Shown here: positions 26,721 through 34,872 of the stretch, one piece after another
How positions within the stretch are numbered: the first letter of the stretch is position 1
Layout: each line of letters starts with the position of its first letter
Assembly (NCBI RefSeq): GCF_020782235.1
Contig: NZ_JAJGNO010000013.1
Coordinates: 1 to 64,000 of the forward strand
Length of the DNA stretch: 64,000 nucleotides
Source of the DNA: Sphingobium naphthae
GTDB lineage: Bacteria; Pseudomonadota; Alphaproteobacteria; Sphingomonadales; Sphingomonadaceae
Reading direction: 5' to 3'
Position numbers and translations under genes: made by a program
Notes under the pieces: generated by a model
Databases searched by the model: none
Told to the model about the DNA's origin: nothing
What the model saw: the letters and a program-made list of their open reading frames with translations, nothing else

Positions 26721-28418
26721 TCAATGGTCGCTGGCGGCGAAGGCGCCGAGGCCGGTTTCGGCGCGGACGCGCTGGGCCGGGTAGCCGGCCTTGTCGAGGG
26801 CGGCGCGGGGCGAGCGATCGGCCAGCGAGATGAGCCAGATGGCGAGGAAGCCGGCGGGGACCGAGATGATCGCGGCCGAACTATAGGGGAATGGCGCCGC
26901 GCCCAGGCCAAAGGTCGCGGTCCAGACCGCCGGCGAGAGCAAGGTCAGGATGAAGGCGGTCAGCAGTCCGATCGTCCCGCCCCAGGCCGCGCCGCGCGTG
27001 GTGCAGCCGCTCCAGAGCAGCGAGAGGATCAACACCGGGAAATTGCCCGACGCGGCGAGCGCGAAGGCGAGGCTGACCATGAAGGCGACATTCTGCTGTT
27101 CGAAGACCAGGCCGAGCAGCACGGCGAGCGCGCCGAGCGCCAGCGTCGTCAGCCGCGACACGCGCAGTTCGTCGGCGGAACTCGCCTGGCCGTGGCGGAA
27201 CACGGTGGCGTAGAGATCATGGCTGACCGCCGAGGCGGCGGACAAGGTTAGGCCGGCGACGACGGCCAGGATGGTGGCGAAGGCGACCGCCGAGATGAAG
27301 CCGAGAAAGGCGTTGCCGCCGATCGCGTGGGCAAGATGGATGGCGGCCATGTTGCCGCCCCCACGCAAGGCCCCCTCCCCGTCGAGATAGGCGGCGTTCG
27401 TGCCCACCAGCAGGATGGCACCGAAGCCGATGATGAAGGTGAGGATATAGAAATAGCCGATCCAGCCGGTCGCCCAGAGGACCGACTTGCGCGCTTCCTT
27501 CGCATCGGGGACGGTGAAGAAGCGCATGAGAATGTGCGGCAGGCCCGCGGTGCCGAGCATCAGCGCGAGGCCGAAGGAGATGGCGGAGACGGGATCCTTG
27601 ATGAAGCCGCCGGGGGCCATGATGGCGCGGCCGCTCGCCGCAGCGTCAACAGCGCTCTCCCCATTCGCAAGCGCGGCCTGCGTCCTGACCTCGACCGCGC
27701 GGGCGAAGAGCGTTTCGAGGCTGAAGCCGGTCTGCGCCAGCACCATCAGCGCCATGAAGCTGGCGCCGCCCAGCAGCAGCACCGCCTTGATGATCTGAAC
27801 CCAGGTGGTGGCGCGCATCCCGCCGAAGAGGACATAGAGCATCATCAGCCCGCCGACGATCACGACGGCGGCGGCATAGGGCAGGCCGAAGAGCAATTTG
27901 ATGAGCTGCCCGGCGCCTACCATCTGCGCGACGAGATAGAAGCTGACCACCAGCAGCGTGCTGACCGCCGCGAAGCTGCGCACCGGCGGCTGGGCGAAGC
28001 GGTAGGAGGCGACGTCGGCGAAGGTGAAGCGGCCGAGGTTGCGCAGCCGCTCCGCCATCAGGAAGAGCAGGATTGGCCAGCCGACCAGAAAGCCGGTGGA
28101 GTAGATGAGGCCGTCATAGCCATCGGTGAAGATCTGCGCCGAAATACCCAGGAAGGATGCGGCGGACATATAGTCGCCCGCCATGGCGAGCCCGTTCTGG
28201 AAGCCGGTGATGCCGCCGCCCGCAGTATAGAAATCCGATGCGGTGCGAGTGCGCGCGGCGGCGGCCTTGGTGATCCAGAGCGTCAGGCCGACAAAGCCGA
28301 CGAACATCGCGATCGCCACCCAGTTGATGGGCTGGCGCTGCGCCTCCCCCTCCAGCGCGGCGGCAAAGGCGGGCGCGGGCAGCAGCAGGGCGAGCGTTCC
28401 GAGCAGCAGCGCCCTCAT
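26721..28418 (-). CDS. actP: Sodium:solute symporter, acetate permease ActP-like
   Basis: A 565-residue SSS-family symporter with a cleavable-looking N-terminus and about 13 membrane helices. ActP-type signatures: [78 protein letters not shown] and [19 protein letters not shown]. It probably imports acetate or other short carboxylates with Na+. It follows the DUF485 gene with an ATGA overlap (28415-28418), the classic yjcH-actP arrangement. The exact substrate is inferred from the family. Confidence 0.92.
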   Translation of the reverse strand: MRALLLGTLALLLPAPAFAAALEGEAQRQPINWVAIAMFVGFVGLTLWITKAAAARTRTASDFYTAGGGITGFQNGLAMAGDYMSAASFLGISAQIFTDGYDGLIYSTGFLVGWPILLFLMAERLRNLGRFTFADVASYRFAQPPVRSFAAVSTLLVVSFYLVAQMVGAGQLIKLLFGLPYAAAVVIVGGLMMLYVLFGGMRATTWVQIIKAVLLLGGASFMALMVLAQTGFSLETLFARAVEVRTQAALANGESAVDAAASGRAIMAPGGFIKDPVSAISFGLALMLGTAGLPHILMRFFTVPDAKEARKSVLWATGWIGYFYILTFIIGFGAILLVGTNAAYLDGEGALRGGGNMAAIHLAHAIGGNAFLGFISAVAFATILAVVAGLTLSAASAVSHDLYATVFRHGQASSADELRVSRLTTLALGALAVLLGLVFEQQNVAFMVSLAFALAASGNFPVLILSLLWSGCTTRGAAWGGTIGLLTAFILTLLSPAVWTATFGLGAAPFPYSSAAIISVPAGFLAIWLISLADRSPRAALDKAGYPAQRVRAETGLGAFAASDH

Positions 28419-28750
28419 GCGCCCCGACCCTGTGCCATGGCGTCGTTCAGGATGGCGGCCATCTGCGCGTCATGATGACGGTTGGCCTGCCGCACATAAA
28501 AGCCGGTCAGCGCGATCGCGAGCAGGATGAGGCCAAGGCCGAGCGGAATGCCGAGCGAGGTGACGCCCGCGCCGATCGGCGTCGCCAGCAGCGCGGGATC
28601 GAAGGCGATCAGCAGCAGATAGCCGACGAAGGCGGTGAAGATGATCGCCGAGAGCGTCCAGTCCAGCCGCGCCCTGCGTGCGACCAGCGCGACATAGCGC
28701 GGATCGGCCGCCACGGCCGCGACCAGCGCTTCCTGATCTTGCCGGATCAT
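28415..28750 (-). CDS. DUF485 (YjcH-like) membrane protein
   Basis: A 111-residue protein with two hydrophobic helices (about 33-52 and 64-86) and the DUF485-type start region [21 protein letters not shown]. It is the usual small partner encoded upstream of ActP-type symporters and overlaps actP by 4 bp. A role as an accessory subunit of the transporter is inferred from conserved context. Confidence 0.9.
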   Translation of the reverse strand: MIRQDQEALVAAVAADPRYVALVARRARLDWTLSAIIFTAFVGYLLLIAFDPALLATPIGAGVTSLGIPLGLGLILLAIALTGFYVRQANRHHDAQMAAILNDAMAQGRGA

Positions 28751-28940
28751 CGCCCCCTCCCCTTCCCATCATGCGGCCGATACAGCCATATGGCGGCCAT
28801 GCTAGCCCCGCGCCGGGCGATTGCAATGGCGGGTGTGCAGGCTTTATAGCAGAGGCGCCAGACTTGCGCAGACTTGCGGCCCAACTGTTTTATGCACATA
28901 TGACAGCAGAAGGACCGCCACGGGCTTATCAGGAGATGAC

Positions 28941-30158
28941 ATGGCTTCGACCGCGCCGACCGCTACCGCCAGTGCCGACCCGCTGAACCTGACGCCGCCC
29001 GATCCGGTGCCCGCCGTCGCGCCGGACAAGGCGGCGGGCCTGGTGCCGATCGACGAGGAGAAGAAGTCGAAGCTGGAGGAGAAGGTCGACGCCTTCGTCG
29101 ACGATCTGGTGGCGCAGGACGCCAATTCGCCCGAATTCGGCAAGCGGGTCGACCAGCTGACCAATATGGGCCGCAAGGAGATTGCCGAGGCGGCCGGGCA
29201 CAGCAACCGTTTCCTCGACCGCCCGGTGCGCGCGATGGACAGCGACACCAAGGTCGGCGCGGACCTCGCCGAATTGCGGCGCACGGTGGAGGATCTGGAC
29301 CCCGGCAAGCGAGGCAGCCTGCTGGCGCCCAAGAAGCTGTTCGGCATCATCCCGTTCGGCAACAAGATGCGCGACTATTTCGACAGCTACAAAAGCGCGC
29401 AGAGCCACATCAATGCGATCCTGGGCAGCCTGGCCAGCGGCAAGGACACGCTGATCAAGGACAATGCCGCGATCGACGTGGAACGCCAGAATATGTGGCA
29501 GACCATGGGTCGGCTGGAGCAGATGATCCATATCAGCAAGACGATGGACGCACGGCTGGAAGCCAAGGCGATGGAGCTGGATTCGACCGATCCGGCCAAG
29601 GCCAAGGCGATCCGCGAAAGCGCGCTGTTCTACATTCGCCAGCGCACGCAGGACCTGCTGACGCAGATGGCGGTGACGGTGCAGGGCTATCTGGCGCTGG
29701 ACCTGGTCAAGAAGAACAATGTCGAGCTGGTGAAGGGTGTGGACCGCGCCAGCACGACCACGGTGGCGGCGCTGCGCACCGCGGTGACGGTGGCGCAGGC
29801 GCTGGTCGGGCAGCGGCTGGTGCTGGAGCAGATCACCGCGCTCAACAGCACGACCGCCAACATGATCGACCGGACCGGCGAACTGCTCAAGAGCCAGACC
29901 GCGCAGATCCACGAGCAGGCAGCGTCGAGCACGATCCCCATCGAGACGCTGCAGCGCGCCTTCCAGAATATCTATGACACGATGGACAGTATCGACACGT
30001 TCAAGATGAAGGCGCTGGAGAATATGAAGACGACGGTGAACACGCTGTCGAACGAGGTTGAGAAGTCCAAGGGCTATATCGCGCGCGCCGAAGGCCAGGC
30101 GCGGGCGGCGCAGGAAGCGCGCGTCGAAAACCCGCTGTTGAGCGCGATCGAGGGGTAG
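28941..30158 (+). CDS. telA: TelA/KlaA-family toxic anion resistance protein
   Basis: A 405-residue soluble protein starting at ATG 28941 with SD AGGAGA at 28931-28936. TelA-type features: KLEEKVDAFVDDLVAQD, SNRFLDRPVRAMD, FGIIPFGNKMRDYFDSYKSA, DNAAIDVERQNMW and the long helical region LLTQMAVTVQGYLALDLVKK. The family is linked to tellurite and other toxic-anion tolerance and to membrane stress, with no known enzyme activity. It is followed 3 bp later by the xpaC-like gene. Confidence 0.93.
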   Translation: MASTAPTATASADPLNLTPPDPVPAVAPDKAAGLVPIDEEKKSKLEEKVDAFVDDLVAQDANSPEFGKRVDQLTNMGRKEIAEAAGHSNRFLDRPVRAMDSDTKVGADLAELRRTVEDLDPGKRGSLLAPKKLFGIIPFGNKMRDYFDSYKSAQSHINAILGSLASGKDTLIKDNAAIDVERQNMWQTMGRLEQMIHISKTMDARLEAKAMELDSTDPAKAKAIRESALFYIRQRTQDLLTQMAVTVQGYLALDLVKKNNVELVKGVDRASTTTVAALRTAVTVAQALVGQRLVLEQITALNSTTANMIDRTGELLKSQTAQIHEQAASSTIPIETLQRAFQNIYDTMDSIDTFKMKALENMKTTVNTLSNEVEKSKGYIARAEGQARAAQEARVENPLLSAIEG

Positions 30159-30161
30159 AGC

Positions 30162-30878
30162 ATGTCGAGCGACGTCGATCGCTATATCCGGGATCGCATC
30201 GAACCCACGCTGCGCCGCCATAGCGACCGCGGGCGCAGCCTGTCGGCCCGCGCGCGCCAGCGGCGCAACGCGTCGATCATGCGCCGCCTGGGCCGGATCG
30301 CGGGCGCGGCCTTCGTCATCCTGATCGGCGCGATGATCGCTGGCTGGTTCGTGCCGCTGGGCACCAATGGCGTGATGATCGTGCTGGGGCTGTTGCTGAT
30401 CGCGACCCTGTTTTTCGCGCTGATCCCCGGCGAGCGCGCGGTGAAGCCGGAGAAGCTGGCCGACAGCGCGCTCGCCGCCCTGCCCCTCAAGACCGAAATC
30501 TGGCTGGAGACGCAGCGCAAGGCGCTGCCGGCGCCGGCCGTCACGCTGGTCGACAGCATCGGCGTGCGGCTGGAAACGCTGGCGCCGCAGCTGGAGCGGA
30601 TGAACGAGCAGGAGCCCGCCGCGCAGGAGATTCGCCGCCTGCTGTCGGACCATCTGCCCGAACTGGTCACCGGCTATCAGTCCATCCCCGCGCCGATGCG
30701 GCGGGAGGAGCGCAATGGCCGGGTGCCCGAGAAGCAGCTGGTCGAGGGATTGACCGTCATCGACGCCGAAATCGCGCGCGTGACCGAAAGCCTGGCGAGC
30801 GGCGACCTCGACAAGTTGGCGACGCAGAACCGGTTTCTGGAGCTGAAATATCAGGAAGCCAAGGAACTGGGGCGCTAG
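30162..30878 (+). CDS. XpaC-like membrane protein, TelA partner
   Basis: A 238-residue protein with a basic N-terminus, two adjacent membrane helices (about 45-65 and 68-88), and a cytosolic helical domain (about 95-238). It resembles the XpaC family (5-bromo-4-chloroindolyl phosphate hydrolysis), routinely encoded beside telA. The old enzymatic name is not reliable. A membrane platform for TelA is a better reading (inference). It is in one operon with telA and probably with the microprotein after it. Confidence 0.82.
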   Translation: MSSDVDRYIRDRIEPTLRRHSDRGRSLSARARQRRNASIMRRLGRIAGAAFVILIGAMIAGWFVPLGTNGVMIVLGLLLIATLFFALIPGERAVKPEKLADSALAALPLKTEIWLETQRKALPAPAVTLVDSIGVRLETLAPQLERMNEQEPAAQEIRRLLSDHLPELVTGYQSIPAPMRREERNGRVPEKQLVEGLTVIDAEIARVTESLASGDLDKLATQNRFLELKYQEAKELGR

Positions 30879-30896
30879 CGCCGTCTTGGTTCCGAT

Positions 30897-31052
30897 ATGA
30901 TCCACCTGACCCTCATCATCGTCGATTTCCTGACCGGGCTTCTGGCGGCCGGCGCATGGGCGCTCGCGTCCGCGGGCGGCGCGATCGCCGCGGTGGTAGG
31001 CGGCGGGTTTCTGGGCCTGTCGATGGTGAGGCGCTGGCGGCGCAAGCGCTGA
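30897..31052 (+). CDS. 51-residue membrane microprotein downstream of telA-xpaC
   Basis: ATG ATC CAC CTG at 30897 opens a 51-codon frame: MIHLTLIIVDFLTGLLAAGA, then a Gly/Ala-rich hydrophobic stretch to about residue 43 and a basic tail RRWRRKR. The positive-inside tail and one or two hydrophobic helices fit a small inner-membrane protein. It begins 18 bp after the xpaC-like stop codon on the same strand. Its TGA (31050-31052) directly abuts the stop codon of the convergent PilZ gene (31053-31055). No family was recognised, and there is no clear SD. Confidence 0.6.
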   Translation: MIHLTLIIVDFLTGLLAAGAWALASAGGAIAAVVGGGFLGLSMVRRWRRKR

Positions 31053-31361
31053 TCAGCCGCGCTGCACGACGCGCGCGATGACGGGTGCGGGCAAGGGCGC
31101 ATCGAAATGCAGGCCGAATCGCTTGCCGCCGGTCCACACGACCCGGCCGGCGACGCCCAGCCGCTCCGCATCGATAAGCACGCGATCGCCGGTCGCAACC
31201 GCCATGTCGCTGTGACACAGCGCGCCGGTCGCCGACAGGTCGAGCAGATGACCGCGCAGCGGCGCGCCGTTGCGCCACAAGGACACGGGTTCGAACAATT
31301 TGTGCCGCGGCGCCCGCTCCGGACCGAGCGCGGGCGTCGGGCGATGTCCCTGATCCTGCAT
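31053..31361 (-). CDS. PilZ-domain protein
   Basis: A 102-residue single-domain protein. PilZ-like order: an Arg-containing N-terminus (PERAPRHKLFEPVSLWRNG), then LLDLSATGALCHSD, which corresponds to the D/NxSxxG c-di-GMP motif, and GRVVWTGGKRFGLHFDAPL as the closing strand pattern. The canonical RxxxR is only approximate (ERAPRHKLF), so c-di-GMP binding is likely but not certain. ATG 31361 (MQDQGHRPTP) was chosen as the start; the upstream in-frame extension looks non-coding. Confidence 0.82.
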   Translation of the reverse strand: MQDQGHRPTPALGPERAPRHKLFEPVSLWRNGAPLRGHLLDLSATGALCHSDMAVATGDRVLIDAERLGVAGRVVWTGGKRFGLHFDAPLPAPVIARVVQRG

Positions 31362-31434
31362 CTTGTGCCTCCCTGCGCCAGGACATAGCGTAGTTGCAGG
31401 GGCATGACGCCCCTCTTTCAGCATGATCGGATCA

Positions 31435-32166
31435 TTAACCTTGCGCGCGCTGGTTGATCGCGCAGGGGACGATGCTGGACGGCGCCGGGCGCGCGACGAT
31501 GCGGCGGAACCGCGCGAAATAGCCGCCCGCGGTGGGCTTGGGGATCAGTTCCTCCAGGCGGAAGCCCATCGTCGCCAGTTCGCAGGCGAGCAGGCGCGGC
31601 GGCGTGCCATGCTGGTCGGTCGGACGGTCGGCATCGACGACGATCAGTTCGCCATCCGTCTTGAGCGCGGGGCTGAGGTGCCAGAGAAAGGCGTAGGGCT
31701 CGGCGATCTCATGATACATATGGACCATGAAAATGCGGTCGAAACTGTTTTCCGGTAGGCGCGGATCTTCCGGCGCGCCGAGCTTCACGCTGACATTGTC
31801 CCATTTTTCCCGCGTGATGCGGCGGGACAGCGCCTCGATCACTTCGGGCAATATGTCTTCGGCCAGGACGCGGCCGCGCGGGCCCACCCGCTCCGCCAGG
31901 CGCACGGTATAATAGCCTTCGCCTGCGCCCAGATCGGCGACCGTCATGCCGGGGCGGATGCCGGCGCGATCCATGATGTCCTCCGCCTCGTTGACGCGGT
32001 CCCGCGCTTCCTCGCTGGACCAGCGGGTGGAGACGATCGGCGCGATCGGGCGATCGGCGCGGGGAAAGTCGCGGGCGGCGGGCGCCCGATCGGCGGCATT
32101 GCCGCCGCTCAGCTGATCGCAGGCGGCCAGGAGGACAAGCACGCCCGCCATTGCCGCCCGGATCAT
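31435..32166 (-). CDS. Class I methyltransferase-fold lipoprotein
   Basis: A 243-residue protein starting with lipoprotein signal MIRAAMAGVLVLLAAC (lipobox LAAC, Cys16). The rest is a SAM-methyltransferase-like fold: MTVADLGAGEGYYTVRLAER (motif I), RVLAEDILPEVIEAL, FDRIFMVHMYHEI (motif IV region) and GELIVVDADRP. A methyltransferase exported to the periplasm would have no SAM there, so it may bind another ligand or act differently. Its ATG shares a base with the prfB stop codon (TGATG), so translation is coupled. Confidence 0.87.
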   Translation of the reverse strand: MIRAAMAGVLVLLAACDQLSGGNAADRAPAARDFPRADRPIAPIVSTRWSSEEARDRVNEAEDIMDRAGIRPGMTVADLGAGEGYYTVRLAERVGPRGRVLAEDILPEVIEALSRRITREKWDNVSVKLGAPEDPRLPENSFDRIFMVHMYHEIAEPYAFLWHLSPALKTDGELIVVDADRPTDQHGTPPRLLACELATMGFRLEELIPKPTAGGYFARFRRIVARPAPSSIVPCAINQRAQG

Positions 32167-33293
32167 CAGTCGACATCCTCCACATCGACCTTCTCGCCCG
32201 TCACCTTCTGGCTGAGCGCGGCGGCCATGAAGGGATCGAGCGCGCCGTCGAGCACATCGTCGGGCGAGGTGGACGTGACGCCGGTGCGCAGGTCCTTCAC
32301 CAGCTGATAGGGCTGAAGCACATAGGAGCGGATCTGATGGCCCCAGCCGATCTCGGTCTTGGCCTGATAGTCGCTGGAGGCGGCTTCCTCGCGGCGGCGC
32401 AGCTCGGCCTCGTACAGACGGGCCTTGAGCATGTTCATCGCGGTGGCGCGGTTCTTGTGCTGCGACCGGTCATTCTGCGACGCGACGATGATGCCGGAAG
32501 GAACGTGCGTGATGCGCACCGCCGAGTCGGTGGTGTTGACGTGCTGCCCGCCGGCGCCCGACGCGCGATAGGTGTCGATCTTAAGGTCGCTTTCCTTGAC
32601 CTCGATATCGATGTCGTCGTCGATCACGGGATAGACCCAGACCGACGAGAAGCTGGTGTGGCGGCGAGCGCTGCTGTCATAGGGGCTGATGCGGACCAGG
32701 CGGTGCACGCCGCTTTCGGTCTTGGCATAGCCATAGGCGTTCTCGCCCTTGAACAGGAAGGTCGCCGACTTGATCCCGGCTTGGTCGCCGGCCTGATAGT
32801 CGACCAGCTCCACCTTGTAGCCGCGCCGTTCGGCCCAGCGGCGATACATGCGGCTGAGCATTTCGGCCCAGTCCTGGCTTTCGGTCCCGCCAGCGCCGGC
32901 ATGGATTTCCAGATAGGTGTCGTAGCTGTCGGCCTCGCCCGCCAGCAGCGCCTTGATCTTGTCCTCGTCCGCGCGATCGGCCAGCGCCTTGAGCGCGGCG
33001 ACGGCTTCGTCCACCATCGATTCGTCGCCCTCGGCTTCGGCCATCTCGATGAGTTCGGCGGTATCGGTCTTCTCACCCTCGATCGCGCGGGTGGCGCCGA
33101 TCGCGCTGTCGAGGCGCGTGCGCTCGCGCATCACGTCCTGCGCCTGCTTGGCATTGTCCCACAGCGTCGGGTCCTCGACGCGCGCGTTGAGCTCGTCGAG
33201 CCGGCGCAGCGCGCGGTCCCAGTCGAGCGACTGGCGCAGCAGGGCCAACGCGGCGTCGATACGGTCGATATATTGCTGCGCTTCGGCGCGCAT
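32166..33293 (-). CDS. prfB: Peptide chain release factor 2
   Basis: A 375-residue class I release factor decoding UGA and UAA. The catalytic GGQ is at 248-250 (TYRASGAGGQHVNTTDSAVR). The stop-codon-recognition tripeptide, SPF in E. coli, reads SPY at 203-205 (LVRISPYDSSARRHTSF). The frame runs uninterrupted from MRAEAQQYIDRIDAAL, so the +1 programmed frameshift that autoregulates RF2 in E. coli is absent. Many UGA stops in this window depend on RF2. Confidence 0.97.
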   Translation of the reverse strand: MRAEAQQYIDRIDAALALLRQSLDWDRALRRLDELNARVEDPTLWDNAKQAQDVMRERTRLDSAIGATRAIEGEKTDTAELIEMAEAEGDESMVDEAVAALKALADRADEDKIKALLAGEADSYDTYLEIHAGAGGTESQDWAEMLSRMYRRWAERRGYKVELVDYQAGDQAGIKSATFLFKGENAYGYAKTESGVHRLVRISPYDSSARRHTSFSSVWVYPVIDDDIDIEVKESDLKIDTYRASGAGGQHVNTTDSAVRITHVPSGIIVASQNDRSQHKNRATAMNMLKARLYEAELRRREEAASSDYQAKTEIGWGHQIRSYVLQPYQLVKDLRTGVTSTSPDDVLDGALDPFMAAALSQKVTGEKVDVEDVD

Positions 33294-33578
33294 GATCTTT
33301 TCTCCACTCGCCCTGCCGGAACAGGCAGGCTTTTCCCGGGCGCCCGCCCGGACTTGTCGAACGGCCGTCCTTCCCGAGGAAAGGGCCTTTCGTCAAGCCG
33401 CCGCAGGCGCACGGGCCATGTAACGGGCCGCCGCGATTTTGCTGCGATCCGTGTCACGTCCCCTTCCCGTCTGAAATTCGCGGGACATAACAGCTGCCTA
33501 ACAGACTGGCGGCCAGACTCGTTCCGATGAAGAAGGAGCGGCCGGACTAGGGGGACAGGCTCTAAAAAAGGCTATCCC

Positions 33579-33983
33579 ATGACTGACAATTCCTCCCTGA
33601 TCGCGCGCCAGAGCCCGGCGGCGCTTTATCTCTTCCTGGACGCCATGCGCTGCTGGGGCGTCGCCCGGCGGGCGGGCCAACCGACGCTCGTGCGGCTGCA
33701 TGCCCGGCTCGGGCGCCATGGCTGGGCGCAATTGCTTCCGGCGATCGACAGCCTGCTCGACCTCAGCGAAGCGATGCTGGGGCGCAGGCTGCGGCTGGGA
33801 CGCGGCCCAGCGCTGTCCGACGATGAGAATATGCTCATCAACCTGCTGCAGGGACGGCCGATCGCGCCGATCGTCCACCAATGCAGCGATGCGGTCGCCT
33901 GCGCCTTCTGCAGCGCGGTGCGGTCGATGCAGATATTGATGGACATGGAGTTGGGCCGGACGGAGCAGAAGCGCGCGGCCTGA
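33579..33983 (+). CDS. Hypothetical protein, 134 residues
   Basis: A soluble-looking protein starting MTDNSSLIARQSPAALYLFL, with an Arg/Leu-rich middle and SDAVACAFCSAVRSMQILMD containing two Cys. No family was recognised. Coding is supported by strong third-position G/C and an ATG at 33579. The 285-bp gap upstream (33294-33578) has no clear promoter. It stands alone, convergent with engB. Confidence 0.6.
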   Translation: MTDNSSLIARQSPAALYLFLDAMRCWGVARRAGQPTLVRLHARLGRHGWAQLLPAIDSLLDLSEAMLGRRLRLGRGPALSDDENMLINLLQGRPIAPIVHQCSDAVACAFCSAVRSMQILMDMELGRTEQKRAA

Positions 33984-34085
33984 CCAGCCATCCGCACGGC
34001 GCCGTCCTGTTCGGGCGTGTCGATGTGCGCAGCGCGCCATGCGCATCGCGTCCCGGCTGCGCCCGGACCGGGCGACGGCGTGCAA

Positions 34086-34739
34086 TCAGCCTTGCGTCAC
34101 GCTTTCGAGCACCGCGGCGCGCAGTTCGGGGATGCCCATGCCCTTCTCGCTGGACGTGGCGATGATGTCGGGGTGCGCGGCCGGGCGCTTGCGGATCGCA
34201 TCGGCGGTAAGGGCGGTGACCTTGGCCAGTTCGCTCGCCTTGATCTTGTCCGCCTTGGTCAGGACGATCCGGTAGCTGACCGCCGCGCCATCGAGCATGT
34301 CGAGCATGTCGACATCAACATCCTTGATGCCGTGGCGGCTGTCGATCAGCACCAGCGTGCGCTTGAGAACCGCGCGCCCGCGCAGATAGTCGTTCACCAG
34401 GAAGCGCCACTTCTTGACCATGTCCTTGGGCGCCTTGGCATAGCCATAGCCGGGCATGTCGACGAGGCGGAACCGCAGCGGGTCGCCGACATCGAAGAAG
34501 TTCAATTCCTGCGTGCGGCCCGGCGTGTTGGAGGTGCGCGCCAGGCCGTTGCGGTTGGTCAGCGCATTGAGCAGCGAGGACTTGCCGACGTTCGAGCGGC
34601 CGGCGAAGGCGACTTCGTTCACCGCCATGTCCGGCAGGAATTTCAGGTCCGGCGCGGATTTGAGGAAGGCGATCGGCCCGGCGAAGAGCTTGCGCGCTTC
34701 CTCGATCAGGGCGGTGTTGTCTTGCTCGGTCACACTCAT
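34086..34739 (-). CDS. engB: Ribosome biogenesis GTP-binding protein EngB/YsxC
   Basis: A 217-residue TRAFAC-class GTPase needed for 50S assembly and normal division. Motifs: P-loop [14 protein letters not shown] (47-60), [15 protein letters not shown] (switch I region), [13 protein letters not shown] (DxxG) and VLTKADKI (NKxD as TKAD). It is the last gene of the rpmH-rnpA-yidD-yidC-engB unit, separated from yidC by 133 bp that carry a REP element. Confidence 0.96.
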   Translation of the reverse strand: MSVTEQDNTALIEEARKLFAGPIAFLKSAPDLKFLPDMAVNEVAFAGRSNVGKSSLLNALTNRNGLARTSNTPGRTQELNFFDVGDPLRFRLVDMPGYGYAKAPKDMVKKWRFLVNDYLRGRAVLKRTLVLIDSRHGIKDVDVDMLDMLDGAAVSYRIVLTKADKIKASELAKVTALTADAIRKRPAAHPDIIATSSEKGMGIPELRAAVLESVTQG

Positions 34740-34742
34740 TCT

Positions 34743-34856
34743 CCGTTCGCCCTGAGTAGCCGCTGAGCTTGTCGAAGCGGCGTATCGAAGGGCCGAAGGC
34801 CACGATGCTTCGATACGGGCCTTCGACTTCGCTCAGTCCCTACTCAGCACGAACGG
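34743..34856. repeat. Composite palindromic REP-like element
   Basis: Nested inverted repeats between yidC and engB. The outer arms are CCGTTCGCCCTGAGTA (34743-34758) and its near-complement TACTCAGCACGAACGG (34841-34856). Next come CTGAGCTTGTCGAAG and CTTCGACTTCGCTCAG, then perfect inner arms CGTATCGAAG/CTTCGATACG (34781-34790/34808-34817). The GAGC-TTGTCGAAG core is a recurrent intergenic repeat in sphingomonads (family knowledge). Here it sits inside an operon and may act as an mRNA processing or stability signal. Confidence 0.88.
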
Positions 34857-34872
34857 GACTTGATGGGTATAT

